Positions 36,745 through 49,459 of a DNA stretch of 64,000 nucleotides are shown here, one piece after another. Under the pieces are notes generated by a model. It made no database searches. It was given only the letters and a program-made list of their open reading frames with translations, and was not told where the DNA came from. The stretch's first letter is position 1. Every line of letters starts with the position of its first letter. The DNA lies in the NCBI GenBank assembly GCA_038025085.1, contig CM076147.1:26761001-26825000 (forward strand), given 5' to 3'. The position numbers were made by a program, and so were the translations under genes. Source of the stretch: Tetragonia tetragonoides (lineage: Eukaryota > Streptophyta > Magnoliopsida > Caryophyllales > Aizoaceae).

Positions 36745-38250
36745 TCCTATTACTTCTTTCCCCTCCCCTAATTGTTTAATGCTTCTTCTCCTTTATTAGT
36801 TTATACTCCTATTACTTTTTTTTTTTTTTTTTTTATCATCTATACACTAATTTAGAAATCTTGAAAAATTATTTTTGCAGGATTCAGAGATTATTGTATT
36901 GTTCAATTGCTTTGCTAATTATATATCTTATGAAATGCAGTATGAAGAACTATATAAGATTGTATCCTAATGTTAATTTCCATAAGCAAATTGAAATATG
37001 ATACTAATATATAAAACTAATATATTATTTCGGATTTAGGTATTTACATATATTCTACTTTTAATGTATACTATTATGATTCAAAACATTGATGGCTAAT
37101 ACTTTGTTCCAATTGTATAGGGTTTTGCTCATAATATGACTATTTTTCAAGGTAGCTAAAATTGTAAAAAATGGTCTAACTAAGTATTTTTTTACGTTGT
37201 CATTGGTCTTTGGACCAAAGGTTAAAAAGAGAGTTTTTGATATAGACATATGGATGAGTAGACTTCAAAAGCGTTTCAAGCCAAAATTTACTTCTTAATT
37301 ATTTTATATAAATGACGGGTGGTGTAGAAGTTTTTATCTATCAAAGTTTGCATTGTAAGTGCGTGTATGGTATATATAAAAGTTTTATCATATATAATTT
37401 TTATTGTAAATAGTTAATTTTTTTATAGGGATCAACATTTATAACAACCGAAAACATTAATTGTCTGAACTGAATTGAACATAACTTGATATGTGACACA
37501 AAAAATATGAATTGAACATAACTTGATATGTGAAACAAAAAATATGTTTCTAAACTCAACAACACTGAACTAAACTGAACATCATTTAAACGAATTTGAA
37601 ATCACTAAATTGACATATGAATTGAACTGATTGTGTAAATTTTAAAGAACGCACCCTCAGTTAATACTCATTAGGCTTTTTGAGTTTTATCATGGTTATA
37701 ACTTTTTTCAATCCACAATAATATAATTAAGTCGAGATTCATAAAGTTTATTAGTATAAGTACATGGGTTCAAATAAATACAATCAGGATAATTTATAAC
37801 CATCTATCATATTTGACATCTACTCTAATTGTAGTTACGAAATAGTAATACAGTTCGAGTTTGAATAAGATTTGGATACACTCATGAGTTTAAATACAAT
37901 CATGATTACTCTCTTGAATGACATATTTAATATTTAAATCATATAGATAATGAACACTCTTTTGCATTACATTCAATAGTTATGGAGTCACAAAGGCCTA
38001 TACATGCAATAAATTTACATACAAGTGAGGAAATTTTGAACCTGGAAACTAACGTACCTAGGGTCTCAGTCTTAACCATTAGGTCAATACCTTATCGGCA
38101 TATTTACCATAACTTTAGTCCCAGATAGTTTACACTGATAATCTATTTACAATTTACATGTATGATACAAGAAAAATATATAGAGAATACTCATGCAATA
38201 TACTTTGTTTTTATTTAATGAATTATATTCTACATACTATTGACACATAA
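36743..38250. other. AT-rich intergenic, no gene recognised
   Basis: Poly-T near 36818-36834, and repeated GAATTGAACATAACTTGATATGTGA words at about 37465 and 37510 with AACTGAAC-type words to 37630. No coding signal. Confidence 0.45.
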
Positions 38251-39162
38251 ACCGAGCATCTCATAGGCTTAAAAACTTACAAAATTCATATTGTCATATA
38301 GAAGTCTTAAAAACGAAAAATTCATGTGGTATCCTCAAAGTTTGCACTTTTAAACATGATAGCCACTTTTTTAAAACGTTGCACGAAATAACCTCAAAGT
38401 TCAAAATTTCTGCACCCCGTATACAAAATCTGGAATGACATCTTAACGCCGTCAAGTTGACTAATTAAGAATAGTGAAATGACTATTTTGCCCCTATATA
38501 TTATTGAGAAAGAACCAATTTGATTTTTTTTTGAAATTAATCATAATTTGAACTAAATGAACTAAACTAAATTTAATGGCACTGGACTGAACTGGACTGG
38601 ACTGGACTGAACTGAATTCAACTTAATGACACTGGACTGGAGTGAACTGAACTGAACTGAACTTAATTTAAGTTAAATTAAGTTGAATCAAATAATAGCT
38701 AGCCTTAGTTTGCAAGTTTTTCAAAACACAAAACTTAAAACCTTCCTGAATGGCCTTTACATTTCAATCTCAAAAACGAAAGAAAAAATGGTGAATACAG
38801 TATATACTTCGTGTGATCCGTTTTCCACTTTCTTTTTCCTTCTTTTTTTTCTCATATCATTTGATTTTTGGGAAACAAATTAAATAGATATAGAAAATAT
38901 TTAAAAAAATCATAATAAAAGTTATACGTAATGGGTTGATGACGATCCTTTATTGCAGGAAGAATTTCAAACTGATTAGTATGATTATGGAAGGTTAAAA
39001 CAACCAAATAATAATTAAAAATGACTATACAGATCACCTCATGCAAACCCGACCCAACACACGAAATATATAACATAGTATTTAGGATTATTAATTGGTT
39101 CAAGTTCAAACATGCTTGGTGCTGTAAAACACTACCCCGGGCATCGCACGGGCTTAAAAACT
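38251..39162 (+). mobile_element. Helitron 3' terminus and possible body
   Basis: 39127-39162 reads as a Helitron 3' end on the plus strand: hairpin CCCGGGCATCGCACGGG, then CTTAAAAA and CTAG (39159-39162) followed by T. A weaker version, CCGAGCATCTCATAGG then CTTAAAAACTT, is at about 38253-38280 and could be an older unit. I could not place the 5' TC end, so the body is a guess. Confidence 0.55.
38575..38690. repeat. ACTGGACTGAACTGA-type short tandem repeat
   Basis: Irregular 5-mers CTGGA / CTGAA repeat about twenty times, ending AGTTGAATCAAA. A similar block occurs at 53640-53905, suggesting a shared MITE family. Confidence 0.7.
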
Positions 39163-39244
39163 AGTGAAAAGAAAAAAAAAAAAAAAAAGCAATTTATTGA
39201 AATTTCTAAGTTTTAACCATATTTAAAATAATAATAAAAAGTAG

Positions 39245-39358
39245 AAGTGTTGGTTGTGACTTATTGCACCAGGTTAAGGTTTCGAGCCTCCTGAGAAACG
39301 CTTGCTAAAATACCTGAGCCCTGAGGTTGCGATTAGACATTAAAAGGAAAAAAAATCT
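39245..39358 (+). mobile_element. Possible SINE fragment
   Basis: GGTTAAGGTTTCGAGCCTCC resembles a Pol III box B context and the segment ends TTAAAAGGAAAAAAAA. Box A is poor and no duplication is seen. Confidence 0.35.
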
Positions 39359-39869
39359 TCGATAGTTGCCAACCACTATAATTTAGGTCTAATCACTATA
39401 AATTATCATATTTTTTATTTAGGTCCAACTAATGTTGTAGTTAGATAATACTAATAGTATAGTAGTTATAACTAGTAATGACGAATGACATAATATTTAG
39501 TCAAGACTAATACATACAAGTAATTTGTGTTTTTGTTTTAACTAAAATAATTAACGGCTTGGATTACCCTAACCAATATCAGGGTTGAAATGTTTACATT
39601 GTAATGATTAGCCCTATATTATAGTGGTTAACAACCAGCAAATAGGCTAAGAATTCGTATTTCTTAACAGTGTGAAATGAGATTCAAAGGAAACCCTCAT
39701 CATGTCTCATGGCTACTTCCTCATCAGTCATCACCAAACCTTAAAAAAAAAAGAGAAAATTTATATTAATTATTCTTAAATTTTGTTGATGAGCGTTCTA
39801 GTAAAATCTATGGTAGTCTCATAAAATAAATTTACTTTTTCTTTTATGTAGTTAAGAAAAGTAATTAAG

Positions 39870-41985
39870 TTAAGAGCTCCTCCTCTTGAGGGTTGCTCCT
39901 AATCTATCCGCACGAAGAAGGTAATCTAACTCTTCTGACGGAGAAGTGGTCCAGTAAAAAGGGGAGCTAGATTGATGGCCTTTATTGACCATCCAATCTG
40001 CCACCCTATTACCTTCACGAAAAACATGATTGATAATAACCAAGTTACATCTATCTAGCATTCTACGAGCGTATATAATGACATTGTGAATTTTCCACGG
40101 AATGATGATCTCGCCTTTTATAGCTTGAATGACAATCTGATTATCCCATTCGACATGGATATTTCTAAACTCAAGATCAAGTGATTTTTGAACTCCATCT
40201 CGCATTGTCGTAGCCTTCGGAACCATTACAGATGCATGGCCTAAATTTCGTGCTCCTAATGCGAGCAAAGTTCCACCTTCATTACGAATTGCAAAACCCG
40301 CAGCAGCTTTCCCATCCTTTAAAGAACCATCAAAATTTACTTTTACAAAATTGGGGTTTGGTGATTCCCACCTAACCAAAAAACGGGATGCAAGTTTTTT
40401 GCTATTAATATCACAATTAGAAGATTGGTTATTCCTATCCACAAAAGTCCTAACAAGCCATTCTTTATAGCATGCTCGTGATCGAAAAAAGGTAGCTACT
40501 GAGTTAAAATTTTGATCTTGAAAGATCTTGAGATTTCGAGAATGCCAAATACCTACAGAAAAAATGCACATTTGATAATATCGTCATTAGATAAGTCACC
40601 ATTTAGTTTTCCGTTATGAAACCATTCTCTAACATTACAATGTGGTGGGTCAACCTCCAACCACTGTTTTTCCTTAGCGATTTGCCAAACTTGACCCACA
40701 CTAGGGCATTCTATAAAGAGGTGATCTAATGATTCTTCTCCATTATGACATAATTGACATTCCGAACTGAACGGTAATCCTCGTCTATTAAGTTCTTTAC
40801 GAACAGAGAGAGTTGAGTGAAAAAATTGCCAAAGAAAAACCTTAATCTTCGGATTAATGTCTAAATTCTAAATCCATTTATAATCCCAACTTGTTTTATT
40901 GATTTTACCATTGTAATGTGCTAACCACGTAGCGGTTTTAACAGTGAAAATACCATTACCCGTCAAACCCCAACAAATTTCGTCGTTCATTTCATGAAAA
41001 GGCGATGAAAATACCACGTAGCAGTTCTCTTGCATTCAAAATCTTTTTCCTTGCCCATGAGTGACTTCTCTTTTTAGTGCAATCGAAAAACCCACATTGG
41101 TTCATATACTTAGCTCTAATAGAATCCGCCCAAATGTTTTTTGATTCCGAAATAATTTTCCATCCCAACTTTGCTAAAAAAGCTTTATTTATCATGCTTG
41201 CTTTTCTGAGTCCAAGCCCGCCCATACATTTCGTTTGGCAAACTGTATCCCAGGCTACCATCGGGAACCCTCTGTGATCATTAGATTGTTTCCAGAAAAA
41301 ATATCTACTTATTTTATCCAACTTTTCACACGTACTAAAAGAAATTTTAAAACATTGCATTGTGTGTGACGGTAATGATTCAAGATTCGTTTGAATAAGA
41401 ACGGTTTGGCCAGCTTTAGAAAGCGAGTTAGCGGCCCAAAATGACATTTTATTTGAAGATTTAGTAACTAAATCTTGAAAGGAGCTAGAAGTAATAGTCT
41501 TTTCAAAGACCCGACAGCCTAAATACTTTCCAAAGTTGTTGTTCTGTGTGATATTAAACACTGATGCCACCATTTACTTCTGCACTTGGGATATAGAGTT
41601 CGAAAAAAATATAGCCGATTTGTGATAATTAACCAGTTGACCCGATTGATTGCAAAAATTATCTAGTATATTTTTCAAATTTTGACAGGCCTCCTTAGTA
41701 CCTTCACAAAACAATAGACTATCATCTGCAAAAAACAACAGACCTGGGATGGTCGGTGCTCGAGGGGCAATTTTAACTCCCACCCCATTATTCTTATCGT
41801 GACTTGCCATGGTAATCCTTCGGGCTAATACGTCTATACAAAGAATGAAAAGGTACGGCAAAATTGGAGGAAAAAGCGGTTGTTGGGCTATATCATTTAT
41901 GATGAGCGAGTAAGAAACAGTAATAACAATTTGTTTTACCCATTCAATCAAGTGGTGTGAAAACCGAGTCTTTCTAAGCATGAAA
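39870..41985 (-). mobile_element. LINE ORF2 remnant: RT, zinc knuckle, RNase H
   Basis: Read on the minus strand, order is correct for a plant L1-type ORF2. At 41981-41574 is the C-terminal part of reverse transcriptase with the catalytic motif LLFFADDSLLFCEGT. After a stop, 41573-40992 carries the thumb/connection region (KYLGCRVFEKTITSSSF, GQTVLIQTNLESLPSH). 40990-40600 holds the zf-RVT knuckle (SECQLCHNGEESLDHLFIEC) in another frame. 40571-39870 is a long RNase H domain (KVNFDGSLKDGKAAAGFAI, VFREGNRVADWMVNKG). The element begins inside RT, so it is 5'-truncated, and stops plus shifts make it dead. No clear poly-A tail is visible below 39870. Confidence 0.9.
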
Positions 41986-42539
41986 ATAAAAAATTCTAAT
42001 AAATATACTATTATTATTTCTATTTTGTTTATTTGTATGACTCACTTTATTAATTGACTAATAACTTAGAAGTTTCTTTTATGAATTGTCAGAACTCTTG
42101 ATTAATTATCGAATGCTGATAAGTACGAGGTTTTATTGGTGTTAGTCTGATTAGAGCATCAGCAACAATGACACCTTATTTAAAGTGTCATGGTATATCT
42201 CTTTCCTCCACCTCATTTCTCACCAAAAATATTTACATGTCATGACACTTTACATATTTCACCTACAATGGTGACATGAGTCATGGTACTCTCTCTCCTA
42301 CTTTTTACTATACCCCACCTATTTTCTCTCTCCTATTATTCCTTTAAATTTTAATTTACATAAATCGTTATTAATTAATTAAAATCGATAATTATTAAAA
42401 ATAGTATTGTTAATTTTTTTAATATAGACCTTTTAATTAATACCATTAAACACATTTAACTAATATTGTTAATTATTAAAAATCTTCAACAATTATATTA
42501 TTAATATTAGTAATTATTTAATATCTTACGCTAATTATA

Positions 42540-42794
42540 CTCCCTCTGTCCCAGGTTTATCTTTACATTGGACTTTTTATGGTCAAAGTTTGTGAACTTT
42601 GACCACTTATTTGTGAAAAGTTACAAAGTTTTACAATGTGAAAATAGTATTGCTAGATTCATTTTAAATAGTATTTTCAAAATATCATCTTATAAGAAGT
42701 TCTATAATTATGAAATCATAAATATTCATGGTCAAAGTAGTGTCTTGGAGACCGTGAAAAGTCCAATGTAAAGATAAACTTGGGACGAATGGAA
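42540..42794. mobile_element. Stowaway-like MITE, copy 2, nested in Harbinger
   Basis: Starts CTCCCTCTGTCCCAGG and ends with the worn inverse GGGACGAATGGAA, with TA on each side (42538-42539, 42795-42796). It is exactly 255 bp like copy 1 at 1792-2046, with the interior in the opposite direction. Confidence 0.93.
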
Positions 42795-42969
42795 TATTTA
42801 ACATTGCAAGTGGAATAACCATACATTGAAATTGAAAATGGCTTACGGTACATGAACATATAAAAACATCTAAAAAAAGAAAGAAAATTACGTTAAGCGT
42901 ATAAAAACAACCACACAAAGCTACAAACTGCAAAATAAAAACAAAAATTACATAAATCATATAAAATTA

Positions 42970-44341
42970 TATAGATCTCAAACACCACCACCACCTTGGT
43001 TTGTTCAATTTCCATATATTTTTAATCAAGTCTTTGTATAGAACCTTGTGGACTTCCTTATCACGAACCCGATCTCTATTGTCCATGTATGACCTTAAAC
43101 CCGTAGGAGCCTCAGGAGGCGGTCCACTATGCGACACCCCTTCTTCTCCGTCTGTTGGGGCTCGATCTTGGATAAATTCAGTTGTATCTCTATAGTTTAA
43201 ATAAGGTTCTCGTTCGTCCTCTACTATCATGTTGTGCATGACGATACATGCGAGCATAATTTTGCAAAGGATGGTCTTATTCCATGCCATGGCTGGTTGT
43301 CGAATTATTGCAAATCGAGCATGTAGAACTCCAAAAGCACGCTCCACATCGTTTCTCGCCGCTTCTTATTTTTCTTCAAATAATTTGTGTTTCAAGAGTT
43401 GTGGAGCTTTGATTGTTGGAACGAACGCTGCCCATCTTGGATAGATAACATCTGTGAGGTAGTACCCCATATCATAATGATGATTGTTCACTGTATACTC
43501 TACTGCCGGAGCTTGCCCCTGTATTATCTCATCAAACAATGCAGAGCGATCAAGGACATTAATATCATTACACGAACCTAGCGTTCCAAAGATCGCATGC
43601 CAATTCCATAGGTTTTCTGAAGCAACGGCTTCTAGGATGAATGTTGCCTTCTTATTTCTTCCTTGAAACTGTCCTTTCAAAGCTCTTGGACAATTCTTCC
43701 AATCCCAGTGCATGCAATCGAGACTACCCATCATTCCGGGAAATTCACGTCGCTCCCCAACAGAAAGAAGCCTAGCCATATCTTCGGTATTTGGGTGACG
43801 CATGTATAGAGTGCCGAATTCGTTGAGCACACCTTGAACAAAATGGGCAAGACACTGCCTCGCTGTACTTTCAGCCATTTTTAAATACTCATCAACCCTC
43901 GTCGGCAGCGACACCATATGCTAGCATTCGCATAGCTGCTGTGCATTTTTGTTCACATGTTAAACCAACTCTACCCGTTGCATCGCGTCCCTGTTGGAAA
44001 AAAGCATATTTTTTGCTTAAGGTTGTCATGATAAGGGAGAACACATGCCTCCGCATTCAGAATCTACGGCAAAACATATCGGGCCCATACCTAGGATTTT
44101 GGATGAAGTAGTCATTCATCAAACGAGTGTGAGCGTCTTCACGATCTCTATGAACATACCTTCTTCGAACTCTTTCAGGGGGGTTCTCAATTGTCGGCAA
44201 TATCAGATGAACAATCGCAGCTATGATTGCATCCTCTTCATCATCGAGTTCTTCGATTTCCTTATCCCACTCCCTCATTCTTGAAATAAACCTACCAAAA
44301 GTTGAATCATTTGAACTTGAACTATTTGAAGAGGAATACAT
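42970..44341 (-). pseudogene. Harbinger DDE transposase (HARBI1/ALP1-like), broken
   Basis: The enzyme normally cuts and inserts the transposon. Reading starts at MYSSSNSSSSNDSTF (44341) and reaches FIQNPRYGPDMFCRRF, where a TGA (44057) replaces the expected Arg codon. The frame continues MRRHVFSLIM and VGLTCEQKCTAAMRMLAYGV, then shifts near 43925 into DEYLKMAESTARQCLAHF. Catalytic Asp 1 is in MMGSLDCMHW and Asp 2 in SCNDINVLDRS. After KLFEEK a TAA (43366) replaces a likely Gln CAA; the frame goes on EAARNDVERAFGVL, whose Glu is the third catalytic residue, and ends near 42970. Two stops plus a frameshift mean no activity from this copy, though the DDE triad is still readable. Confidence 0.9.
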
Positions 44342-44965
44342 TCTTTTATTTGAAATTGAACAGTTTGAAGACTTGAATGGAAAATTGAGCTTAGTAAAGA
44401 AATGTAGAAATATGAATTTGTGTGTGGAAATAATTGTGGGAGATGACCCCTATATAAAGAGAAAAAACTTGAAGGAAAAACCAATAATGCCAAGTAAATA
44501 ATGTAACTTGTGCAATAATGTCAAAACTGTTTTGTCATTTCACAATAACTCTATTGAGTCATCACTTCAGCAATTAAAGTCTGACATCTTTTCCAGAAAT
44601 CGATACAATAATTCCAAGTAAAAATGAAAATAAATGAGACAATTACAATAATTTAAATATTGCTATGTCATTTCACGATAAAGCTACTGATTTTTGTCAC
44701 TTCAACCATTAAAGACTAGTAGAACAAAAATAATAAATGAGAATAATGATTAAATAAAACAAATTAGTATTACTAATTAAACAACATTTCAAGTATTATG
44801 CCAATTAAAAATTACAATAACTAATACAAATTTAAAGATGAAATTACAACAAGCACTAAAATTTAAAGGGAATTAACATTACAAAAAGCATTAAAAGAAA
44901 AATAACCATTTTAATAATAATTCGGAATTAAATAAATATTAAACTTAATATTATTTGGTGCATCA

Positions 44966-46352
44966 CACATTGAATTCTTCTTGCAATTTAGCATAGAGAG
45001 TCATTTCCTCAGTCGACAACAAGGGTTTTTCCATCAATACGGTGTACATTTTGAACCTCTTCTTCTTTTCCAATTGTTCCTCCTTCTTTTTGTCTTTCAA
45101 TTTTTCATAATCGAAAAATTCCTACTCCAATGTCAATTTTGACTCCATCCTCTCTCTCCTTCATGTACCTAAACTCTCAATTGCCAAAGCCACTTCGTTC
45201 AATCTCTCCTGATCAACTTGTTTACCTTTCCTTCTCGAGTGCTTCACCAAATCAGGAATTGAATTTGCACATTCCTCACTTGCGTAATTTTGTGTCCGAC
45301 ATCCAATCGGTTTGTATTTATTAAATTTGTAAGCGATATTACATCGGTCGGCATAAATTGGTCGTGAAATCGCGTATTTCTTGTAGTGTTGTTGGTGTAT
45401 CCGGTTCTGATCTCTTTGAACTATCACCACTAGTTAAATATTCAACAGTCACCCCACCTTGCCATTTGGGATAATGCCTTAAGATCTTCCATACATGCTC
45501 ATACATGAATGGATGCCCGTGATCTCGGATAAAAAATGACCTCGCGTCTTTCATGACGTTTGCCTCATTGTGTCCGCTAGTCTTCTTTTTTGTTGCTTCG
45601 TAATAGTTTTTGACAAACTTGTTTGTTTCACCCAATAGTCTTTTCCAATGTTGTGTAATAGCCTCCAAAGTTCTTGGTTGGATTTCTGGGTTCTCCACCC
45701 GAGCAGCCTCATACAATCTAAACATTGTTGCCCACAGATCTTTCCCTTTTTGATTGGTTGATTTGTCCACATTGCCACTGCCGTTGATATAACTTGATGT
45801 TAGAGCTATATCTTCAGCCATGGTCCATCCTATGGTTGAGATCTTGGTGTTTCAGCTCGCATGGCTTGATCTCGCCGACCTCCTCTAGATCTACCACCTC
45901 GTTTAGCTCGAGAGGCTCTTACCGGAACATTTGACCTCTCCTCGTCAGAATCCTCTACAATTTCTTGGAATAAAGGTGTACAACTTCTAACTGACCCCTC
46001 ATGAGATGAAGCACTTTCAACATTTTGGTGTGAAAATTGAGAGGAAAACATCCCTGGACTGTTAAAAACACTTGGAATTGGTTGTGAGTATGGTGTTTGG
46101 TTAGGAAACTGTGGTGAATAAGTTGATTGACTCGATAAATCTAGTGGAGAAGGGTTAATGGGTCGATTTTTGATAAAATTGCATCATCGTGAGGAATTGT
46201 GGATCCTACATCCAAGCAGGATCAAAAGGAAAATTAGGTGTTTGTGAGTTTGAATTTGTTTGTAAGTTTGGATTTATTTGAGGGTTTGAATTTCTTGGAG
46301 GGTTTGAATTTCTTGGAGGAGTATTTCCATAATTAGGATAACTTGGATCCAT
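44966..46352 (-). pseudogene. Harbinger ORF1: Myb/SANT-like DNA-binding partner, broken
   Basis: In PIF/Harbinger elements this protein brings the transposase to the ends and the nucleus. It starts MDPSYPNYGNTPPRNSN (46352), has an early stop near 46200, then an acidic/basic linker (EIVEDSDEERSNVPVRASRA, 45960-45900). A frameshift at about 45830 leads into TMAEDIALTSSYING, the opening of the SANT-like domain, with NPEIQPRTLEAITQHWKRL and AIRDHGHPF-type FFIRDHGHPFMYEHVWKIL following to 45490. Further shifts precede the C-terminal KQVDQERLNEVALAIESLG (about 45230-45170). Many lesions, so it is older or under no constraint. Boundaries at the 3' end are approximate. Confidence 0.8.
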
Positions 46353-47140
46353 AACTAGATAATTAATTATTTTTCAAAATATTAAAATGATATGAAATAG
46401 AATTATTATTGAAATTATAGTGAATATCAATAATTTGTAGAAAGAAGGAAAATTTTCGGATTGAGCAAAGATATGACAAAATGGGTCTCTATTTATAGAG
46501 TACGAAAAAATAAGACCGTTGGTTATTTTTTTTGTATTTTTTTAACTTTTTTTTTAGTTATAGCCGTTTTAAAATGGCTAGATTTATTGAAGTAATGCAT
46601 TGCCACATGTCACAACAACAATGGTCAACTGAAATCAGCAATTTAGTCTGACGCGCGTCAAAGGTAATTGATGAGGGGGGACCACACAATTTCCTTTCTT
46701 CTGTCAAAACGAATTAAAACTACTGGGTTACAACAAAAACACAGCGTTTTGGCTTCTTTTTCAGCCAAAAAAAATACTGTTCACGAGACACGTGTCTCAC
46801 GTCTATTGGAGATGTCAGATGACATACTATCTCACAAATGTCTCTCTGTTGACATTTTATTTTAAATGTCATACTTGACATGTTTAGAGTGTCATTGCTG
46901 TGAGATGTCAATGCCTCTCTCTCTTTCCTTAACATACTAGCAAATGTCATTATTGCTGGTGCTCTTATAACGTAAAGATGAGTGTTAGTGAGTAGTGATA
47001 TCCTGTATTGAAATGAAAATTTATTAGATAGAAAACTGATAAGCGCCAATAGTGTTCAAAATGAAAACAAGTAACAACAAAGGCGTATTAACACAAACTC
47101 TTAATGCAAATATATTTAGTGTTAATATACTCTTCAACTA

Positions 47141-47335
47141 GAGTTTGGATTTTCTAGAGTTTTTTTCTCGTTCTTGTGAAGTTCTTTTTAACTCTCTATC
47201 TCTCTCATCTAACTATTTATTGTAGAGATTTTTTTTTGGAAAATAGATAATTAGATAAGAGAGATACAGAGATAGAGAGTTAAAAAAGAACTTCACAAGA
47301 ATTCTAGAGCAAAAAACTCTAGAGGATCCAAACAC
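47141..47335. mobile_element. Hairpin MITE, Mutator-like, 9-bp target duplication
   Basis: Exact 9-bp duplication CTTCAACTA (47132-47140, 47336-47344). Ends GAGTTTGGATTTTCTAGAG and CTCTAGAGGATCCAAACAC are inverted, and pairing continues through GAAGTTCTTTTTAACTCTC, so nearly all 195 bp can fold on itself. Confidence 0.9.
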
Positions 47336-47344
47336 CTTCAACTA

Positions 47345-47938
47345 CATCAACGTCAACGTTATCCCTATGTCTCCTAACAGATCTCGCTCAAGTAAGATAA
47401 GGAGGGATCGGTTGCACACACCATTATCCCTTTATAAATTGAGAGACTGTTTTCATTCAGCCCTTGATCCGACATGCGATAATCATCTACAACTTCAAAA
47501 TATAAAAATGTGCAGATAGTTAGATCAACCATGATGATATAGTGCATTATAATCCTTTGTGCTCCAGTGACAATGGAGACATACTCTTCAACTAAAATCT
47601 CCTTAATACGTTTTTTTGCTACATCCATTCAAGAAAAATCTTGCCCTAAATACTTAAATTGTCAAGGATAGTCTGCACAGCTCTGTACTTCTCTCTCCTT
47701 AAACCCCCACTGCATCTCCAACCTGCTCTCTGCTCACCAGCAGTCGGGCCGCAATCAGAATCTAGCCTCCGTTGCTGCCGAGCCCCAATTGCTGATTTTC
47801 CTTGTCGGATTGCTGTTTTTTCAAGGTTTTCCAATGCATGCAAGGGGATTTCCAGGCCATATTAAGCTTGCAACTACCTGGTACGGGTCTGGGAGGTGAA
47901 CTGTGATGTTCTTATGTTTGTGGGCAATCTTTACATGT
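47345..47938. other. Intergenic, unrecognised open frames
   Basis: Minus-strand frames at 47374-47628 (starts MDVAKKRIKEILVEEYVS) and 47646-47843 overlap a more GC-rich patch, but match nothing I know and lack splice support. Could be a captured or decayed gene piece. Confidence 0.35.
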
Positions 47939-47941
47939 TTA

Positions 47942-49302
47942 CACTACAAAAAAACGGGCGTTTTGCTAGTGAAAATAGCGACTGATGGTGAATCGGTCGC
48001 AAAACTAGAAAATCAGCGACCGACTTGGTCTTCGATCGCTGAAATCGGTCGCTGAATGGCGAAAAAAGAATTCTGTTCATTTTTTTCAATTTTTCCTTTT
48101 TTTATGAAGGCCCAAACAAACCTAGGTATATATACTAAACTTATAGCCCCGGCCCCCATTGCATCAGTTCACACATAACCCTCTTCTCTCTCTCCTTTCT
48201 CTCTCTCTCTGCTCCTCAATCCCTTATCCTTTATCTCACTCACCCTAAAATCCATCTTCCTTAATTATTCTCAATTCACGTTGAAACAAAAAATAACAAG
48301 GGCAAATCCCCAATTTCTTAATTATTCCCATCATATTCATCATCTCGTTGGTTCATCTTCATCCCTTATCCTTTATCTCACTCACCCTAAAATCCATCTT
48401 CCTTAATTATTCTCAATTCACGTTGAAACAAAAAATAACAAGGGAAAATCCCCAATTTCTTAATTATTCCCATCATATTCATCATCTCGTTGGTTCATCT
48501 TCATCGATCTAGTTCATCTTCATCTTCATCGTTCAGCTTCATCTTCATCGCAACCATTGAACCAACCCAGAAATCTGACCATCTCCACTCATCTTCATCG
48601 ATCTTGTCGCTCATCTTCATCTTCTTTTATTGAAGGTACAAGTGAAAATTAAGGTCTAAGGGGAAATCCAATTGTAGATCTGGTAATTAGTTAGTGGTTT
48701 AAGATCTAAAATGTTCCCATTTGTGTTTTGTTAGTTTCGAAATTTTCTCAAATTTATTATAGATGTATATCATTCGATTTGTTTCCTTTTTTCTTTTTGT
48801 TCTTTTTGTATTATTTTCAGTTATTGTAATATTGGGTTGTATTTGTTGAACTTTTTGATTTGTTCTAATTGGGTTCTTGTTATCTAGTTTAGTTCATATT
48901 TTGATATAATTTATGTACACTTGTATAGTTTTTGGATAATTTTTGCGGTGGGTGGTGTAAATAAAAGACAAGTTGTGTTCTTAATTTTTTTTTTTTTTTT
49001 CTGTTGATGAAGATTATGTTCTTATTTCAGTCAGTAGTCGATTTGGTTACATTTCCAGATTAGCCTTTAATACGGTATTAATACCGTATAAAAGGCTAGT
49101 CTGGAGTTTTTTTTTCATACAAATACTATTAGCAACCGACCAATTCATCGCTAGATATCACCGACCGAAAAAATTTAGCGACAAGATTTTTTGCTACCGA
49201 TGGAAATCGGTCTCTAATCGGTCGCTGATGGTGTTTAGCGACCGATTTAAGGTGTTTAGCGACCGATTACGTCGGTAGCAAAACACTTGTTTTTTTGTAG
49301 TG
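47942..49302. mobile_element. Non-autonomous CACTA (EnSpm) element
   Basis: Ends CACTACAAAAAAACGGGCG and GTTTTTTTGTAGTG, with 3-bp duplication TTA (47939-47941, 49303-49305). Both subterminal zones carry many AGCGACCGA / TCGGTCGC words in both directions, the usual transposase-binding arrays. The 1361 bp hold no transposase; the interior looks like a plant gene leader (CT-rich, CTTCATC repeats). Confidence 0.92.
48221..48504. repeat. 142-bp tandem duplication inside the CACTA element
   Basis: Units 48221-48362 and 48363-48504 both start CCCTTATCCTTTATCTCACT and are almost identical; one visible difference is GGGCAAATCC versus GGGAAAATCC. Confidence 0.92.
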
Positions 49303-49459
49303 TTAGTTTAATTGTTATTCTTAGGCTTTATTTTTGTTCTTTTTTAGGCTTGATTTTGCTGAGAGACTCATTTCCATTGGGGGTGTTGTTGTTGGCTCAT
49401 TGTTCCTGAGGAATTAGCTTTGATTTCATTATGGTTTCTTTGTGATCTAGTTTTTTTTG

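Larger units (their letters stand above)
42154..46964 (-). mobile_element. PIF/Harbinger transposon, full length, inactive
   Basis: Ends GAGCATCAGCAACAATG and CATTATTGCTGGTGCTC are inverted and flanked by the 3-bp duplication TTA (42151-42153, 46965-46967), standard for PIF/Harbinger. It holds both expected genes, a DDE transposase (42970-44341) and a Myb/SANT-like partner (44966-46352), both on the minus strand and both broken. A Stowaway MITE sits inside at 42540-42794. Length 4811 bp. Confidence 0.93.
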
